Below, one piece after another: positions 22,736 to 32,498 of a stretch of DNA of 64,000 nt; positions within the stretch are counted from its first letter, which is position 1; every line of letters starts with the position of its first letter. A program made the translations under genes and the position numbers. The notes under the pieces are model-generated. The model worked only from the letters and a program-made list of their open reading frames with translations, made no database searches and was not told the origin of the DNA. Origin of the DNA: Helianthus annuus (lineage: Eukaryota; Streptophyta; Magnoliopsida; Asterales; Asteraceae). The stretch is taken from contig NC_035443.2 in the NCBI RefSeq assembly GCF_002127325.2, positions 119,688,462-119,752,461 of the forward strand, in the 5' to 3' direction.

Positions 22736-23036
22736 TATAGTAAGACAAAACATGATTTGTAAAACGCAGTGCGTAAAAGACAATTACAAAAAAAGCATAA
22801 ATCACAAAGGTAGACACAAAGTGTACAACACAATACCAAAGACATTTCGAAAAACACAATGCATTGGCATTTGCAAAAGTAGGAGTTGTAGTCTAAGGGT
22901 TACCATTGCAAATTTTTTAAAGTTTGGCGGGTGTAAAAATGAAAGCGCATGTCTTGACGTATTCAGTTCAACTCAATGTATGGTTGAATCCAAACGTTTA
23001 GTTTTTTTTTTATAAAAAAGAAATTAGCGAACAGAA

Positions 23037-23805
23037 ATAATTAAAGAAAGCAATAAGCTAAAAATGTATAGATATACGGCACAACGATAAAGTTGAAATA
23101 TTATAAACTTTTGAGATTAAACCTCAATGGTCAAATATTGCAATGTAATTGAAGGTTAACTTGGAAAAGAAATGGACTCAAAACTAAAAATAAAAAGCCA
23201 AAATGTATTTTATTCAAAGTATGGGTGAAAAACTGAAGTTTAACTTGGAAAGCAAAGAGAGTGAAAACGCAATTTAACAAAACTAAAAGCAAGGGGTCAA
23301 AATGTATTTTACTCAAAGTATGGGTGAAAATAGGAAATGTCGAAATGGACTCAAAATGCAATTTAACAAAACTAAAAGCAAGGGGCCAAAATGTACTTTA
23401 CTCAAAGTATTGTGTGAAAAAAGGAAATGTCACATGCATGTCGGTGGCCTATGCCACCGACTTTGTGATAACGAAAATAATTAAAGAAAGCAATAAGCTA
23501 AAAATGTATAGATATACGGTACAATGATAAAGTTGAAACATTATAAACTTTTGAGATTAAACCTCAATGGTCTAATATTGCAATGTAATTGAAGTTTAAC
23601 TTGGAAAGGAAATGGACTCAAAACTAAAAGCAAAAGGCCAAAATGTATTTTAGTCAAAGTATGGGTGAAAAATTGAAGTTTAACTTGGAAAGGAAAGAGA
23701 CTGAAAACGCAATTTAACAAAACTAAAAGCAAGGGGCCAAAATGTATTTTACTCAAAGTATTGTGTGAAAAAAGGAAATAGCACATGCATATCGGTGGCC
23801 TTTAA
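23037..23805. repeat. 440-bp tandem duplication with inner ~90-bp repeats
   Basis: Copies begin at 23037 and 23477 with ATAATTAAAGAAAGCAATAA and share AAATGTATAGATATACGG and GAGATTAAACCTCAATGG. Inside each, a unit of roughly 90 bp recurs (GAAGTTTAACTTGGAAAG, AACTAAAAGCAAGGGG, AAAATGTATTTTACTCAAAG). Each larger copy ends near GCACATGCAT, GTGGCC. The open frames here arise from the repeat. Confidence 0.85.
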
Positions 23806-23818
23806 GTAAGTTTATAGT

Positions 23819-24046
23819 GTCCATGGCTTTATAGCCTAGTGGCGTCTTGGTGGTGGGATAAGACTTTGGGACCAAAAGGTCTTGGGTTCGATTCCCACAG
23901 GGGGTTTTTTCCCATATTTATTGGGTTTCCTCCTGAATTGGTGTATAGGCATGATGCCTAGTGGAGATGGATATGATGGGGTGGTTCCACTGGTGGCACG
24001 ATGATACTCCAGTGGTCCGTCAGTGATCCAAATTTGTCGTTAAAAA
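23819..24046 (+). mobile_element. tRNA-derived SINE with 15-bp TSD
   Basis: The internal RNA polymerase III promoter is visible: box A TAGCCTAGTGG at 23832-23842 and box B GGTTCGATTCC at 23885-23895, spaced as in tRNA-derived SINEs. The 3' end is a short A-run (TTAAAAAAAG). A 15-bp target duplication AAGTAAGTTTATAGT flanks it at 23804-23818 and 24047-24061, as expected from LINE-driven insertion. About 228 bp long, it looks complete and fairly young because the duplication is perfect. Confidence 0.9.
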
Positions 24047-24249
24047 AAGTAAGTTTATAGTATAATATAATAATAGACCAATAGTAATATTACCTTTGGT
24101 AGCAAAAGAAATACACACAAAATCCAAAACGAAACGGCACATGCATGTGGTGGCCTATGCCACCGACTTTGTGCTTTAAGTAAGTTTATAATATAATGTA
24201 GTGGTTGCGGACCGGGTGAGGGTGGAGGCTGGTACAAACTTTGTTATTT

Positions 24250-25235
24250 CGAATGGAAGAGGCAGCCATCAGGTACTGTAGAGGATACTGAGGTTAGAAG
24301 TTTAACGGCTGAAATACTCAGTTGCACGATTGGGTCAGGGGCGGATGGGTGGTCGGGCACTTTCTGGGTACGAAGTCTACGCCATTTCATTCAGAAAAAG
24401 TCATTATCGGATCTGGTTTTGAATTTCGCATGGAATAGTTGGTCCCCGTTAAAAGGTAAATTTTATGGTTCAATGTAGGATCCCTGTGTTGGGATTAATC
24501 TTGATCGGGTCAGATACGGGTCACACGGCTAGCACGTTATCGGGTCACGGTTCAATAGTTAATGGGTCAGATTATGTGGGATGGTTCTGAGTCAGTCGGA
24601 TCCAACTGGGTCAAGCTAGATTGCAGGGAATAAAGGAATGGAAAAGGTCTTGAGTTGACCGAATTATGTGTTGCTGACCAAGTATATCAGAGAAGAGATC
24701 ATGGGCATGCAGCTTTTACGTGGAGTTTATTTTCAGCACATGTTTCATTTGTTTTGTTATATATATAGGAGAGTGCATATGTTTCTTTTGTACCCTCTTT
24801 TGATTATCGTATACAGTAGCTTTCAACCTTTTTGCATTTATATTGTTCCCACATTAGTATTACATACATACTAGAGTGAGTTTGAGTGTGTATTTTGTGG
24901 GGCCTGATCCAACACCCTACCGCTGACGCACTTGCGAAGCGAAACATACACATGCCTTCTCCCTACTGCATGCAGGCTGTGTAATGAAACTGCACTGCAC
25001 GTGTTTGGTACTTGTCAAGTGGCAACGCAGGTCTGGGACTATATTGTGCAATGATTTTTGTCTTGGAATTAAAGGATTTGGCTTCAATTCACAATCGAAA
25101 CAGGGGTTCAAAAAACTGGAAAAAGGCTGTGTTTTTGGTCATTCAGACACCAAACCTAAAATTGAGGTCGTCAGTTTGATGCTTTGCTGTTTTGTCGTTG
25201 CGATGGTCAGAACTCTGCGTCGAGATCACCTCACG
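24250..25235 (+). pseudogene. LINE polyprotein C-terminal fragment, split by a solo LTR
   Basis: Plus-strand frames read GWSGTFWVRSLRHFI and NSWSPLKGKFY before 24.48 kb. After the solo LTR they continue LPTADALAKRNIHM and the zinc-binding pattern C-x2-C...H-x4-C (CRLCNETALHVFGTC). ASIHNRNRGSKNWKKAV follows near 25.1 kb. This is the zf-RVT region after the LINE reverse transcriptase, the same part as the 9.2-9.9 kb fragment on the other strand. Stops and frame changes show it is dead. Confidence 0.78.
24487..24914 (+). repeat. Solo LTR inside the LINE fragment
   Basis: A 428-bp unit starts TGTTGGGATTAATC and ends TGATCCAACA (TG...CA with inverted TGTTGG/CCAACA). Flanks are CCCTG (24482-24486) and CCCTA (24915-24919), a 5-bp duplication with one change. 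It separates two halves of one LINE domain, and no internal retrotransposon sequence remains, as after LTR-LTR recombination. Confidence 0.8.
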
Positions 25236-25674
25236 ACCTCCACTATCATAGGCGTTCATATTTCCAACCAACACGGTATGTTTTTTGTTCACCTCGCGAC
25301 TTTGCTTGCAAGAAAGTGCAGATCTCTTGAATGATGATTACAATACTCTTAGAAAAATGACCCAAAATGGAACTTCATATATGTCATGTATTTTTATCAA
25401 AACCCATTGTGCTTAGTTTGAAAATAAACAAAAGAGATCAAGGAAGTGTAGATTTCTTGAAAGATTTTTACCGTTGAATGTGATTTTGTATTTGCTGAGG
25501 ATTTGTGTTCAAAAGGCATACTCACTTTGAGATATTGTTAAACAAAAGGCGGGCCATGGCGTGCTCTTTGTCAATAGGTCGATCGCAGGCATCGTAGCTT
25601 TACCTCTTTCTCTCTACAATTTAAGTTCTTCCGTGTTTTTTCTTATTGGATTTTTATATATAATATATTGCAAT
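25236..25674 (+). other. Unassigned sequence upstream of the 5-phosphatase relic
   Basis: No coding sequence is recognised. It may be an intron of the relic that follows. Confidence 0.3.
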
Positions 25675-25784
25675 GCGATCTTTGTAGCTACATGGAATGT
25701 GGCTAGAAAATCACAAGCAGTTTCCTTAAATCTTGAAGATTGGTTACATATTCACCTCCTGCTGACATCTATGTTACCGACATC
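25675..25784 (+). pseudogene. Inositol polyphosphate 5-phosphatase relic, exon fragment 1
   Basis: The plus strand reads FVATWNVARKSQAVSLNLEDWL, then (one base shifted) SPPADIYV. This is the N-terminal catalytic-domain start of plant inositol-polyphosphate 5-phosphatases, which remove the 5-phosphate from inositol phosphates and phosphoinositides. The next exon's sequence (EIIPLDARDVLGTEDNG) appears at 33.68 kb, beyond copia element B and a Mutator-like element. The frameshift here and a stop in the second piece mark it as dead. Earlier exons were not found. Confidence 0.7.
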
Positions 25785-26226
25785 TGTGAGATTAAATATA
25801 TTATTAATATAATATTTAATCTTTTAGCCATTATAATCATTTATATTATATTAGATCAAAATATAATAATAACCTATTAATAATTAGTTGGTAATTGTTG
25901 ATGGACCATATTACCCTTATTAACTAATTAGGTTTCCTCTTGGGTGTATATATAAGGAGATCATTAGAGAGTTTAAGGGTTAGACAATTACACAATTCTC
26001 ATAACCCTCATAACATCAAATCGGCTCTCTCTCCCCTACCGAAACCTTTCCCTTGTTTCGGTTTCATCACCATCATAACTTTACACCCTAAGGAGGAACC
26101 AGATCATCCTGACAATCATGTCGAACTCGATGGCTGCATCTCTGACTGGATTCTCTGCTGGCTTGTCTGCTGTAATAGGTATGTTATTCATGTTTTCCAT
26201 TATGTTTAAACAGAACTGATCCAACA
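25785..26226 (+). repeat. 5' LTR of element B, with TATA box and inferred coding exon
   Basis: 442 bp. A TATA box TATATATAAG lies at 25947-25956. An ATG at 26118 with a consensus splice donor at 26178/26179 is inside the LTR. The four differences from the 3' LTR all fall between 26132 and 26176. Confidence 0.95.
26118..26178 (+). CDS. Inferred first coding exon of element B gag, inside the LTR
   Basis: ATG at 26118 starts 20 codons (MSNSMAASLTGFSAGLSAVI) plus one base, ending at G|GTATGT, a strong plant donor. The matching acceptor is CCACTATCAG ending at 27652, after a pyrimidine-rich stretch. Joining them keeps the gag frame, which begins [11 protein letters not shown]. The gag frame downstream has no ATG before its conserved N-terminus: its open stretch begins at 27619 and its first ATG is at 27703, within the domain. 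The predicted intron (26179-27652, 1,474 bp) contains the primer binding site, so the unspliced RNA would be the genome and the spliced RNA the messenger. The splice is inferred. Confidence 0.6.
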
Positions 26227-26228
26227 TG

Positions 26229-26240
26229 TGGTATCAGAGC
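26229..26240 (+). promoter_or_regulatory. Primer binding site of element B
   Basis: TGGTATCAGAGC is the standard plant retrotransposon site complementary to the 3' end of initiator tRNA-Met, 2 bp past the LTR. Confidence 0.92.
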
Positions 26241-26734
26241 ATATGTTGATAAATCAGTTCTGTTTTCGTATCCATTATTCTGGGATCAAAAATCTGGAAA
26301 ACCGAATTTTAAAGCTTTTAAATGTCTCGGCTGTTTCGAGTCCTTGTTACCGAAATCCCTGTTTTCGGAAAAGAATTGTTTGATAAATCGACTCGAAACC
26401 ATAATGGGCAAACCTTAATATCCGAAATCTGTTAATAAAAGTCTTAAAATTTAGATTTCGGAACCCAAAATTATGTTTTTATTTTTTAGGGTTCATCTTT
26501 CGTTCTAAGTAAAACTCGAAAATTCCTTAAGTCTTGGAATATAATTTGGATTAGTGGGTGTTTTTACTGATTTTGATCTGAATTTTATCTACTAAAAATT
26601 TCGGAAACTGTTAAAAGATATTCAGTTATTATTTTCGAAATCTTTGATAAGTTTAGATCAGCACCAAAACAGGAAACATTATCCCACAATCCCTAAAATT
26701 TCGAGTTTTAGTTATTATCACAATAAACAGCTGT

Positions 26735-27115
26735 TAACAGGGATTCGAGACCATCAGACTGCGACTCGAGACCATCAGATCTCGACTCGAGACCAGGTCT
26801 CGACTCAAAATCATAAGGGCTCTCAAATCTTTACAACTCGAGACAAGAGTCTCGACTCGAGACAAGAGTCTCGACTCGAGACCATAAGGTCATAACTCGA
26901 GACCATAAGGTTGCGACTCGAGACCATAAAGCAACAACTCGAGACCAAGGTTGTGACTCGAGACCATAAGGTCATAACTCGAGACCATAAGGTTGCCACT
27001 CGAGACCATAAGGCTACAACTCGAGACTAAGGTTGCGACTCGAGACCTCATAACTAACTCGAGATCTCAAAACTCAGTCGAGACCTAACTCGAGACCATG
27101 ACTCGATCCGCGCTA
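26735..27115 (+). repeat. CTCGAGAC minisatellite in the element B leader
   Basis: About eighteen copies of a 10-22 bp unit centred on ACTCGAGACCATAAGG occur, each holding the CTCGAG palindrome or a near form. Linkers vary (TTGCG, TCATA, CAACA). It lies in the leader between primer site and gag, inside the inferred intron. Confidence 0.9.
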
Positions 27116-27232
27116 ACAGGTGGTTTGCTATTAAATACTTGGTTTTGTTAAACATTTAATTAACTAATCAGAATCAGATAATTTTTTACAAAACCAAAAT
27201 AGCTTAACTTGAATGAGCTTTTGATGTATTAA

Positions 27233-27474
27233 TTCTGACCAAAGCTGATTTAATACATCTATTTATTATTCAAGTATTATAAAAAGCTATGTTGAGTATG
27301 CATTATAAACGTGAAATGTCTTAATTCTGGCCAAAGCTGATTTAACTCATTTATGTTTAGCATGCTTGACAAGTGTATAACTAAAGTGATTGTCTCATTT
27401 CTGGCCAAAGCTGATTTGTCATGATTACTTTGCACACATACTTAAATGATTACACTTCTGGCCAAAGCTGATTT
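27233..27474 (+). repeat. Four copies of a 19-bp leader motif
   Basis: TTCTGRCCAAAGCTGATTT occurs at 27233, 27325, 27399 and 27456, almost perfectly conserved while intervening sequence is not. The spacing shrinks from 92 to 74 to 57 bp. Confidence 0.85.
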
Positions 27475-27652
27475 GTCTTCGTTTAAGTAGAATTTTACTA
27501 AGTCTATTATTTTGATGTTAGTAATAGACAATATCACAGCTTCATAATTAAAATGGTCATTATTTATGCCTGCCTTAGTATAACATGCCCTTAGATCACA
27601 TTAGGACTTCTTTCTTAGTATCATAACTTGCTCATCTTATTTCCACTATCAG

Positions 27653-30600
27653 CACCCAATTGCGGGATTCCACCTTTGACTGGTGATAACTTTGCTGAAT
27701 GGATGGATGCCCTCATGCTTACTCTAGGATTGCTAGACTTCGATAATGCTCTTAGAGAGAATAAGCCAGCAGATCTTACTACTCAAAGTACTGCTGCTGA
27801 TCAGATAGTTCATGAAAAATGGACTAGATGTAACCGCATGTCTCTCATGTTCATGAAGCAATCCATTCATAATGCTATTAGAGGCGCCATTCCTGATTCC
27901 GAAGATGCTAAAACCTATCTGGCTTCTGTGGAGGCTCAATTCAAAGGAACATCAAAAGCACACGCTAGCACTCTTATCCTCAAGCTGGTGACGACTAAGT
28001 ATGATGGGAGGAGCGGCATTCGTGAGCACATCATGATGATGCATGACATGGCCAATAAGCTGAAAGGGCTAGAGATGGAAATCAGTGATGGTTTTCTTGT
28101 TCACTTCATCATTACTTCGCTTCCTTTGTCCTATGAAGCATTCAAGATCAATTACAACACTCAGAAAGAGAAATGGACGATGAGTGAGCTGGTCGCTATG
28201 TGCGTACAGGAGGAAGAGCGTATGAAGATGGATCGCACTACTGATGTTGCTAACTTCACCACCTCCAACTCTAAGAAGAGGAAGCACAATCATCAAAGAA
28301 AGGATGCTTCTAAAGTCCAAAAGCCCAATCCTAATACAAGTGCACCTTCCAGCTCTAAGAGCTCCTTAGGCAAACCCTATTGCAAGTTCTGTAAGAAAAC
28401 AGGACATAAGCAAAAGGAATGCCCTGATTTCAAGGAGTGGCTGGCTAAGAAAGGTAACGATTTTTTCATGATACTTGAGTCCTTTAATTTAAATGTTCCT
28501 GCTAATTCTTGGTGGTTTGATTCTGGTTCTATGGTTCATGTAACTAACTCTACTCAGGGATTCCTTTCAATCCGGAAGCTGGGAAGAAACCAAAGAACAC
28601 TTAAAGTTGGGGATGATCGGGAATTAGAAGTGAAGGCCATAGGAACATTACAATTATTTTTGAAAACTGGTTTATGTATTAAACTTTATGATACCTTATA
28701 TGTTCCTGAGGTAACTCAAAACCTTGTATCAGGACCAAAGTTAGACATGGACGGTTTTGTCATTTCTCATGGTCAGCGCAAACTCTCTATTCTCTATGAT
28801 TCCGTTGTTTATGGTACTGGCATTCTGGATGGTGGTCTCTATAGATTAGAACTAGATGATAATTTTTCTAAATCTTTGTTGTCATATAATATTAATGGAT
28901 CACTCACAAATATGGAAAAGAAACGAGACTTAGAGACTTCATCTATGTTGTGGCATCAACGTTTAGGCCACATCTCAAGAGAACGATTAAATCGTCTCGT
29001 AAAGGATGAAGTCTTACCTCCTCTCGATTTCACTGATTTTGGAACATGTGTCAAATGTCTTAAAGGCAAAATGACATCAGCGAATAAGAAAGGTGCCACT
29101 AGGAGCTCTAATTTATTAGAACTCATTCACACTGACATTAGTAGTCCTTATCAAATCGCTGGCATCACAGGACATACTTCATTTATCACTTTCATTGATG
29201 ATTATTCTCGTTACATGTACTTGTATCTTATTAAGGAAAAGTCTGGATCTCTTACAACTTTTAAAGATTATAAAGCTGAAGTTGAAAAGCAATTAGATCG
29301 TCAAATTAAAGTTGTGAGATCAGATAGAGGCGGTGAATATTATGGAAGACATACTGATGTGGGTCAAGCTCCTGGTCCATTTTATGAGTTTTGTAAGGGC
29401 CAGGGGATTGTGAACCAATACACCATGCCTGGTACACCTCAGCAGAACGGTGTCGCTGAACGAAGAAATCGTACCCCTATGAACATGGTGCGCAGTATGT
29501 TAGCCAACACTAATTTACCATTATTCCTCTGGACTGAAGCGTTAAAAGCAGCTGTTCATATACTCAATAGAGTTCCTTCTAAGTTTGTCCCTAAAACTCC
29601 TTACGAACTTTGGACAGGAAGGAAACCGAGTCTTAAATATATGAAAGTATGGGGCTGCATTGCTGAAGCAAAACTCTATAATCCTTTCCTAAGGAAACTT
29701 GACCCTAAAACAGTTACCTGTTTCTTTATCGGGTATCCTGATCATTCAAAGGGTTATCGTTTCTATTGTCCTTCCTATGTCACTCGTATTGTTGAAACCA
29801 AGCGTGCTGCGTTCCTGGAGGATTTCAAGGTCAGTGGGAGCAGTACTAACCCTTACGAAGAATTGCAAGAAGTACAAGACGCGGGGGGAGAGACTCGTCG
29901 CTTACCATTACTCCATTTACTCCTCTTGTACCCCATGCAACTGCACCTGAAGTCACTGCACAAATTCCATCTCCACAACCAGAACCCATTATACCTCATA
30001 ACGAAGGCACATCAAACGCTCAAAACCAAGACAACGCTGAACCCGATAATCAACTCAGGAGGTCATCTAGGCAAAGAAGGCTTACTAATTAGGATGATTA
30101 TGTTACCTACCTGACTGAAATGGATGCTGGAAAGCTCAATGATCCTATCTCTTATAATGAAGCCATTAGCAGTGATCAGTCTTCTGAATGGAATAAAGCG
30201 ATGATTGATGAGCTTGAATCCATGAAGAAAAATGACGTTTGGGATTTGGTAGAATTACCCAATGGTGTCAAACCTGTAGGTTGTAAATGGGTGTTCAAAA
30301 CAAAACTAGATCCGAATGGGAACGTTGAACACTACAAAGCGAGATTGGTTGCAAAGGGCTACACTCAGAAAGAGGGAATTGATTATCAAGAGACGTTTTC
30401 ACCTGTCTCTCGTAAAGATTCATTAAGGATCGTTATGGCCCTAGTAGCTCATTTTGATTTAGAGCTGCATCAGATGGACGTCAAAACTGCTTTCCTTAAT
30501 GGAGACTTAGACGAAGATGTTTACATGAAACAACCTGAAGGCTTTAAACCTGAAGGTCAGGAACATCTAGTCTGTAAGTTGAAGAAAGCCATTTATGGGT

Positions 30601-31715
30601 TAAAACAAGCATCACGTCAATGGTACCTCAAGTTTGATGAAGTCATGAAGAGGCAAGGTTTTATGAAGAATCAAGTGGATCAATGCACCTACCTCAAGAT
30701 GAGTGGGAGTAACTTTACTATACTTGTCCTTTACGTAGATGATATTCTATTGGCAAGTAATAGTTTAGACATGTTGCATGAGTCGAAGCGGTTACTCTCG
30801 CATAACTTCGACATGAAGGATCTCGGAGATGCTTCTTACGTCATTGGCATCGAAATTCACCGAGATAGACACAAAGGGATCTTAGGATTGTCTTAGAAGA
30901 CTTACATAGATCGTGTCCTTACACGTTACAACATGCAACAGTGCAAACCCTCCGTCGCTCCAGTAGTTAAGGGAGATGTTTTCGGTTCATTTCAGTGTCC
31001 GACAACAGAGGTTTAAAAGGAGCAAATGAGCCAGATACCTTATGCGTCAGTAGTCGGGAGCCTGATGTATGCTCAAGTCTGTACTCGCCCAGATATCGCT
31101 TATATTGCTGGAATGCTAGGCCGTTATCAGACTAATCCTGGCCTAGATCACTGGAAAGCAGCTAAGAAGGTCCTTAGATATCTGCAAGGGACGAAAGACT
31201 ATAAACTGACTTATAGAAGAAGTGATCACTTAGAAGTGGTAGGTTATTCTGATTCTGACTTTGCCAAATGCAAAGATGACAAGAAATCCACTTCGGGCTA
31301 CATCTTTATGTTAGCAGGTGGACCTATCTCATGGAAGAGTCATAAACAACAGTTAACTACAACTTCCACAATGATGGCAGAATACATTGATGTTTACAAT
31401 GCAACCTGTCATGGAATGTTGCTTAGAAATCTGATCACTGGACTCAAAATCGTTAATTCCATTTCTAGACCATTGAAGCTTTACTGTGATAACTCAGCTG
31501 CCGTTAGTTTCTCGAACAGTAACAGTTCGACTGGAGCTGGTTTATATCTCGATACAAAATATTTGTTCGTACGTGAACGAGTTGAGGAAAATAATCTTTG
31601 TATTGAGTATATTAGTACTAAAGATATGCTTGCGGATCCGATGACTAAAGGTCTCCCACCTAAAGTTTTCGAAGAACATGTATCGAATATGGGACTTACT
31701 AAAGACCTTATTTAA
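27653..31715 (+). pseudogene. Gag-pol of element B (protease, integrase, RT, RNase H), broken
   Basis: Gag (UBN2-like) starts at [12 protein letters not shown] and ends with the zinc knuckle [14 protein letters not shown]. Protease shows WWFDSG. Integrase has HQRLGH and C-x2-C (CVKCLKGK), then catalytic Asp in IHTDI, Asp in VRSDRGGEY and Glu in NGVAERRN. The first frame is open to 30114. True pol leaves it at a frameshift near 29.89 kb. Continuing in the other frame there is a TAG near 30.1 kb just before [11 protein letters not shown], then RT with [10 protein letters not shown] and YVDDIL. A TAG at 30894 and a TAA near 31015 follow, then the RNase H part with KSTSGYIFMLAGGPISWKS and YCDNSAA. 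It ends at GLTKDLI (31715). Four lesions make it inactive, although domains and catalytic residues are otherwise kept. Confidence 0.92.
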
Positions 31716-32041
31716 TGGCATATTGTACTAGCTTATGTTTTAATTAATAAAATTTCCTCAGTTTGATTTTGTATGTCTCTAACATATGTTCTGCCGGTGT
31801 AATGACATATAGACAAATATAAATACAAATCAGACGCTAAAGGGCTTATGCGTATTTTGATCATAACTATTAGGTTTTAAATTGAGGCTATAGTATGATT
31901 AATGGGGGTCCTGAGTCGAATGATGATTCAACGGCTGTATTTCTCTGCTATAGTTCTTGGTTTAAGGCTAAAATGAGTGTTAACACCTGGCCAGGCTCAT
32001 CTAATACTCATGATAAATGATTACACGACTAAGTGGGAGAA
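31716..32041 (+). other. 3' non-coding region and polypurine tract of element B
   Basis: No coding sequence. The stretch AAGTGGGAGAA at the right border is the likely polypurine tract priming plus-strand DNA synthesis. Confidence 0.7.
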
Positions 32042-32483
32042 TGTGAGATTAAATATATTATTAATATAATATTTAATCTTTTAGCCATTATAATCATTTA
32101 TATTATATTAGATCAAAATATAATAATAACCTATTAATAATTAGTTGGTAATTGTTGATGGACCATATTACCCTTATTAACTAATTAGGTTTCCTCTTGG
32201 GTGTATATATAAGGAGATCATTAGAGAGTTTAAGGGTTAGACAATTACACAATTCTCATAACCCTCATAACATCAAATCGGCTCTCTCTCCCCTACCGAA
32301 ACCTTTCCCTTGTTTCGGTTTCATCACCATCATAACTTTACACCCTAAGGAGGAACCAGATCATCCTGACAATCATGTCGAACTCGATAGCTGCATCTCT
32401 GACTGGATTCTCTGCTGGCCTGTCTACTGTAACAGGTATGTTATTCATGTTTTCCATTATGTTTAAACAGAACTGATCCAACA
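32042..32483 (+). repeat. 3' LTR of element B
   Basis: 442 bp, followed by target duplication ACATC. It is identical to the 5' LTR except for four transitions clustered in 45 bp. Confidence 0.95.
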
Positions 32484-32498
32484 ACATCTTTTTTATTA

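Larger units (their letters stand above)
25785..32483 (+). mobile_element. LTR retrotransposon B (Ty1/copia, nearly complete, inactivated)
   Basis: 442-bp LTRs (TGTGAGATTAAA...CTGATCCAACA) are flanked by the 5-bp duplication ACATC (25780-25784 and 32484-32488). A primer binding site TGGTATCAGAGC, complementary to initiator methionine tRNA, lies 2 bp after the left LTR. A purine run (AAGTGGGAGAA) abuts the right LTR. Gag, protease, integrase, reverse transcriptase and RNase H follow in copia order, broken by one frameshift and three stops. The LTRs differ at four positions (0.9%), so insertion was recent. Confidence 0.95.

Noticed and set aside
23832..23895. tRNA gene
   Set aside because: Box A and box B are present but no cloverleaf with a proper acceptor stem can be formed; the unit has an A-tail and target duplications, so it is a SINE.
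26735..27115. Possible CRISPR-like array
   Set aside because: Units are short with irregular, non-unique spacers, and the location is a retrotransposon leader in a plant genome. It is a minisatellite.
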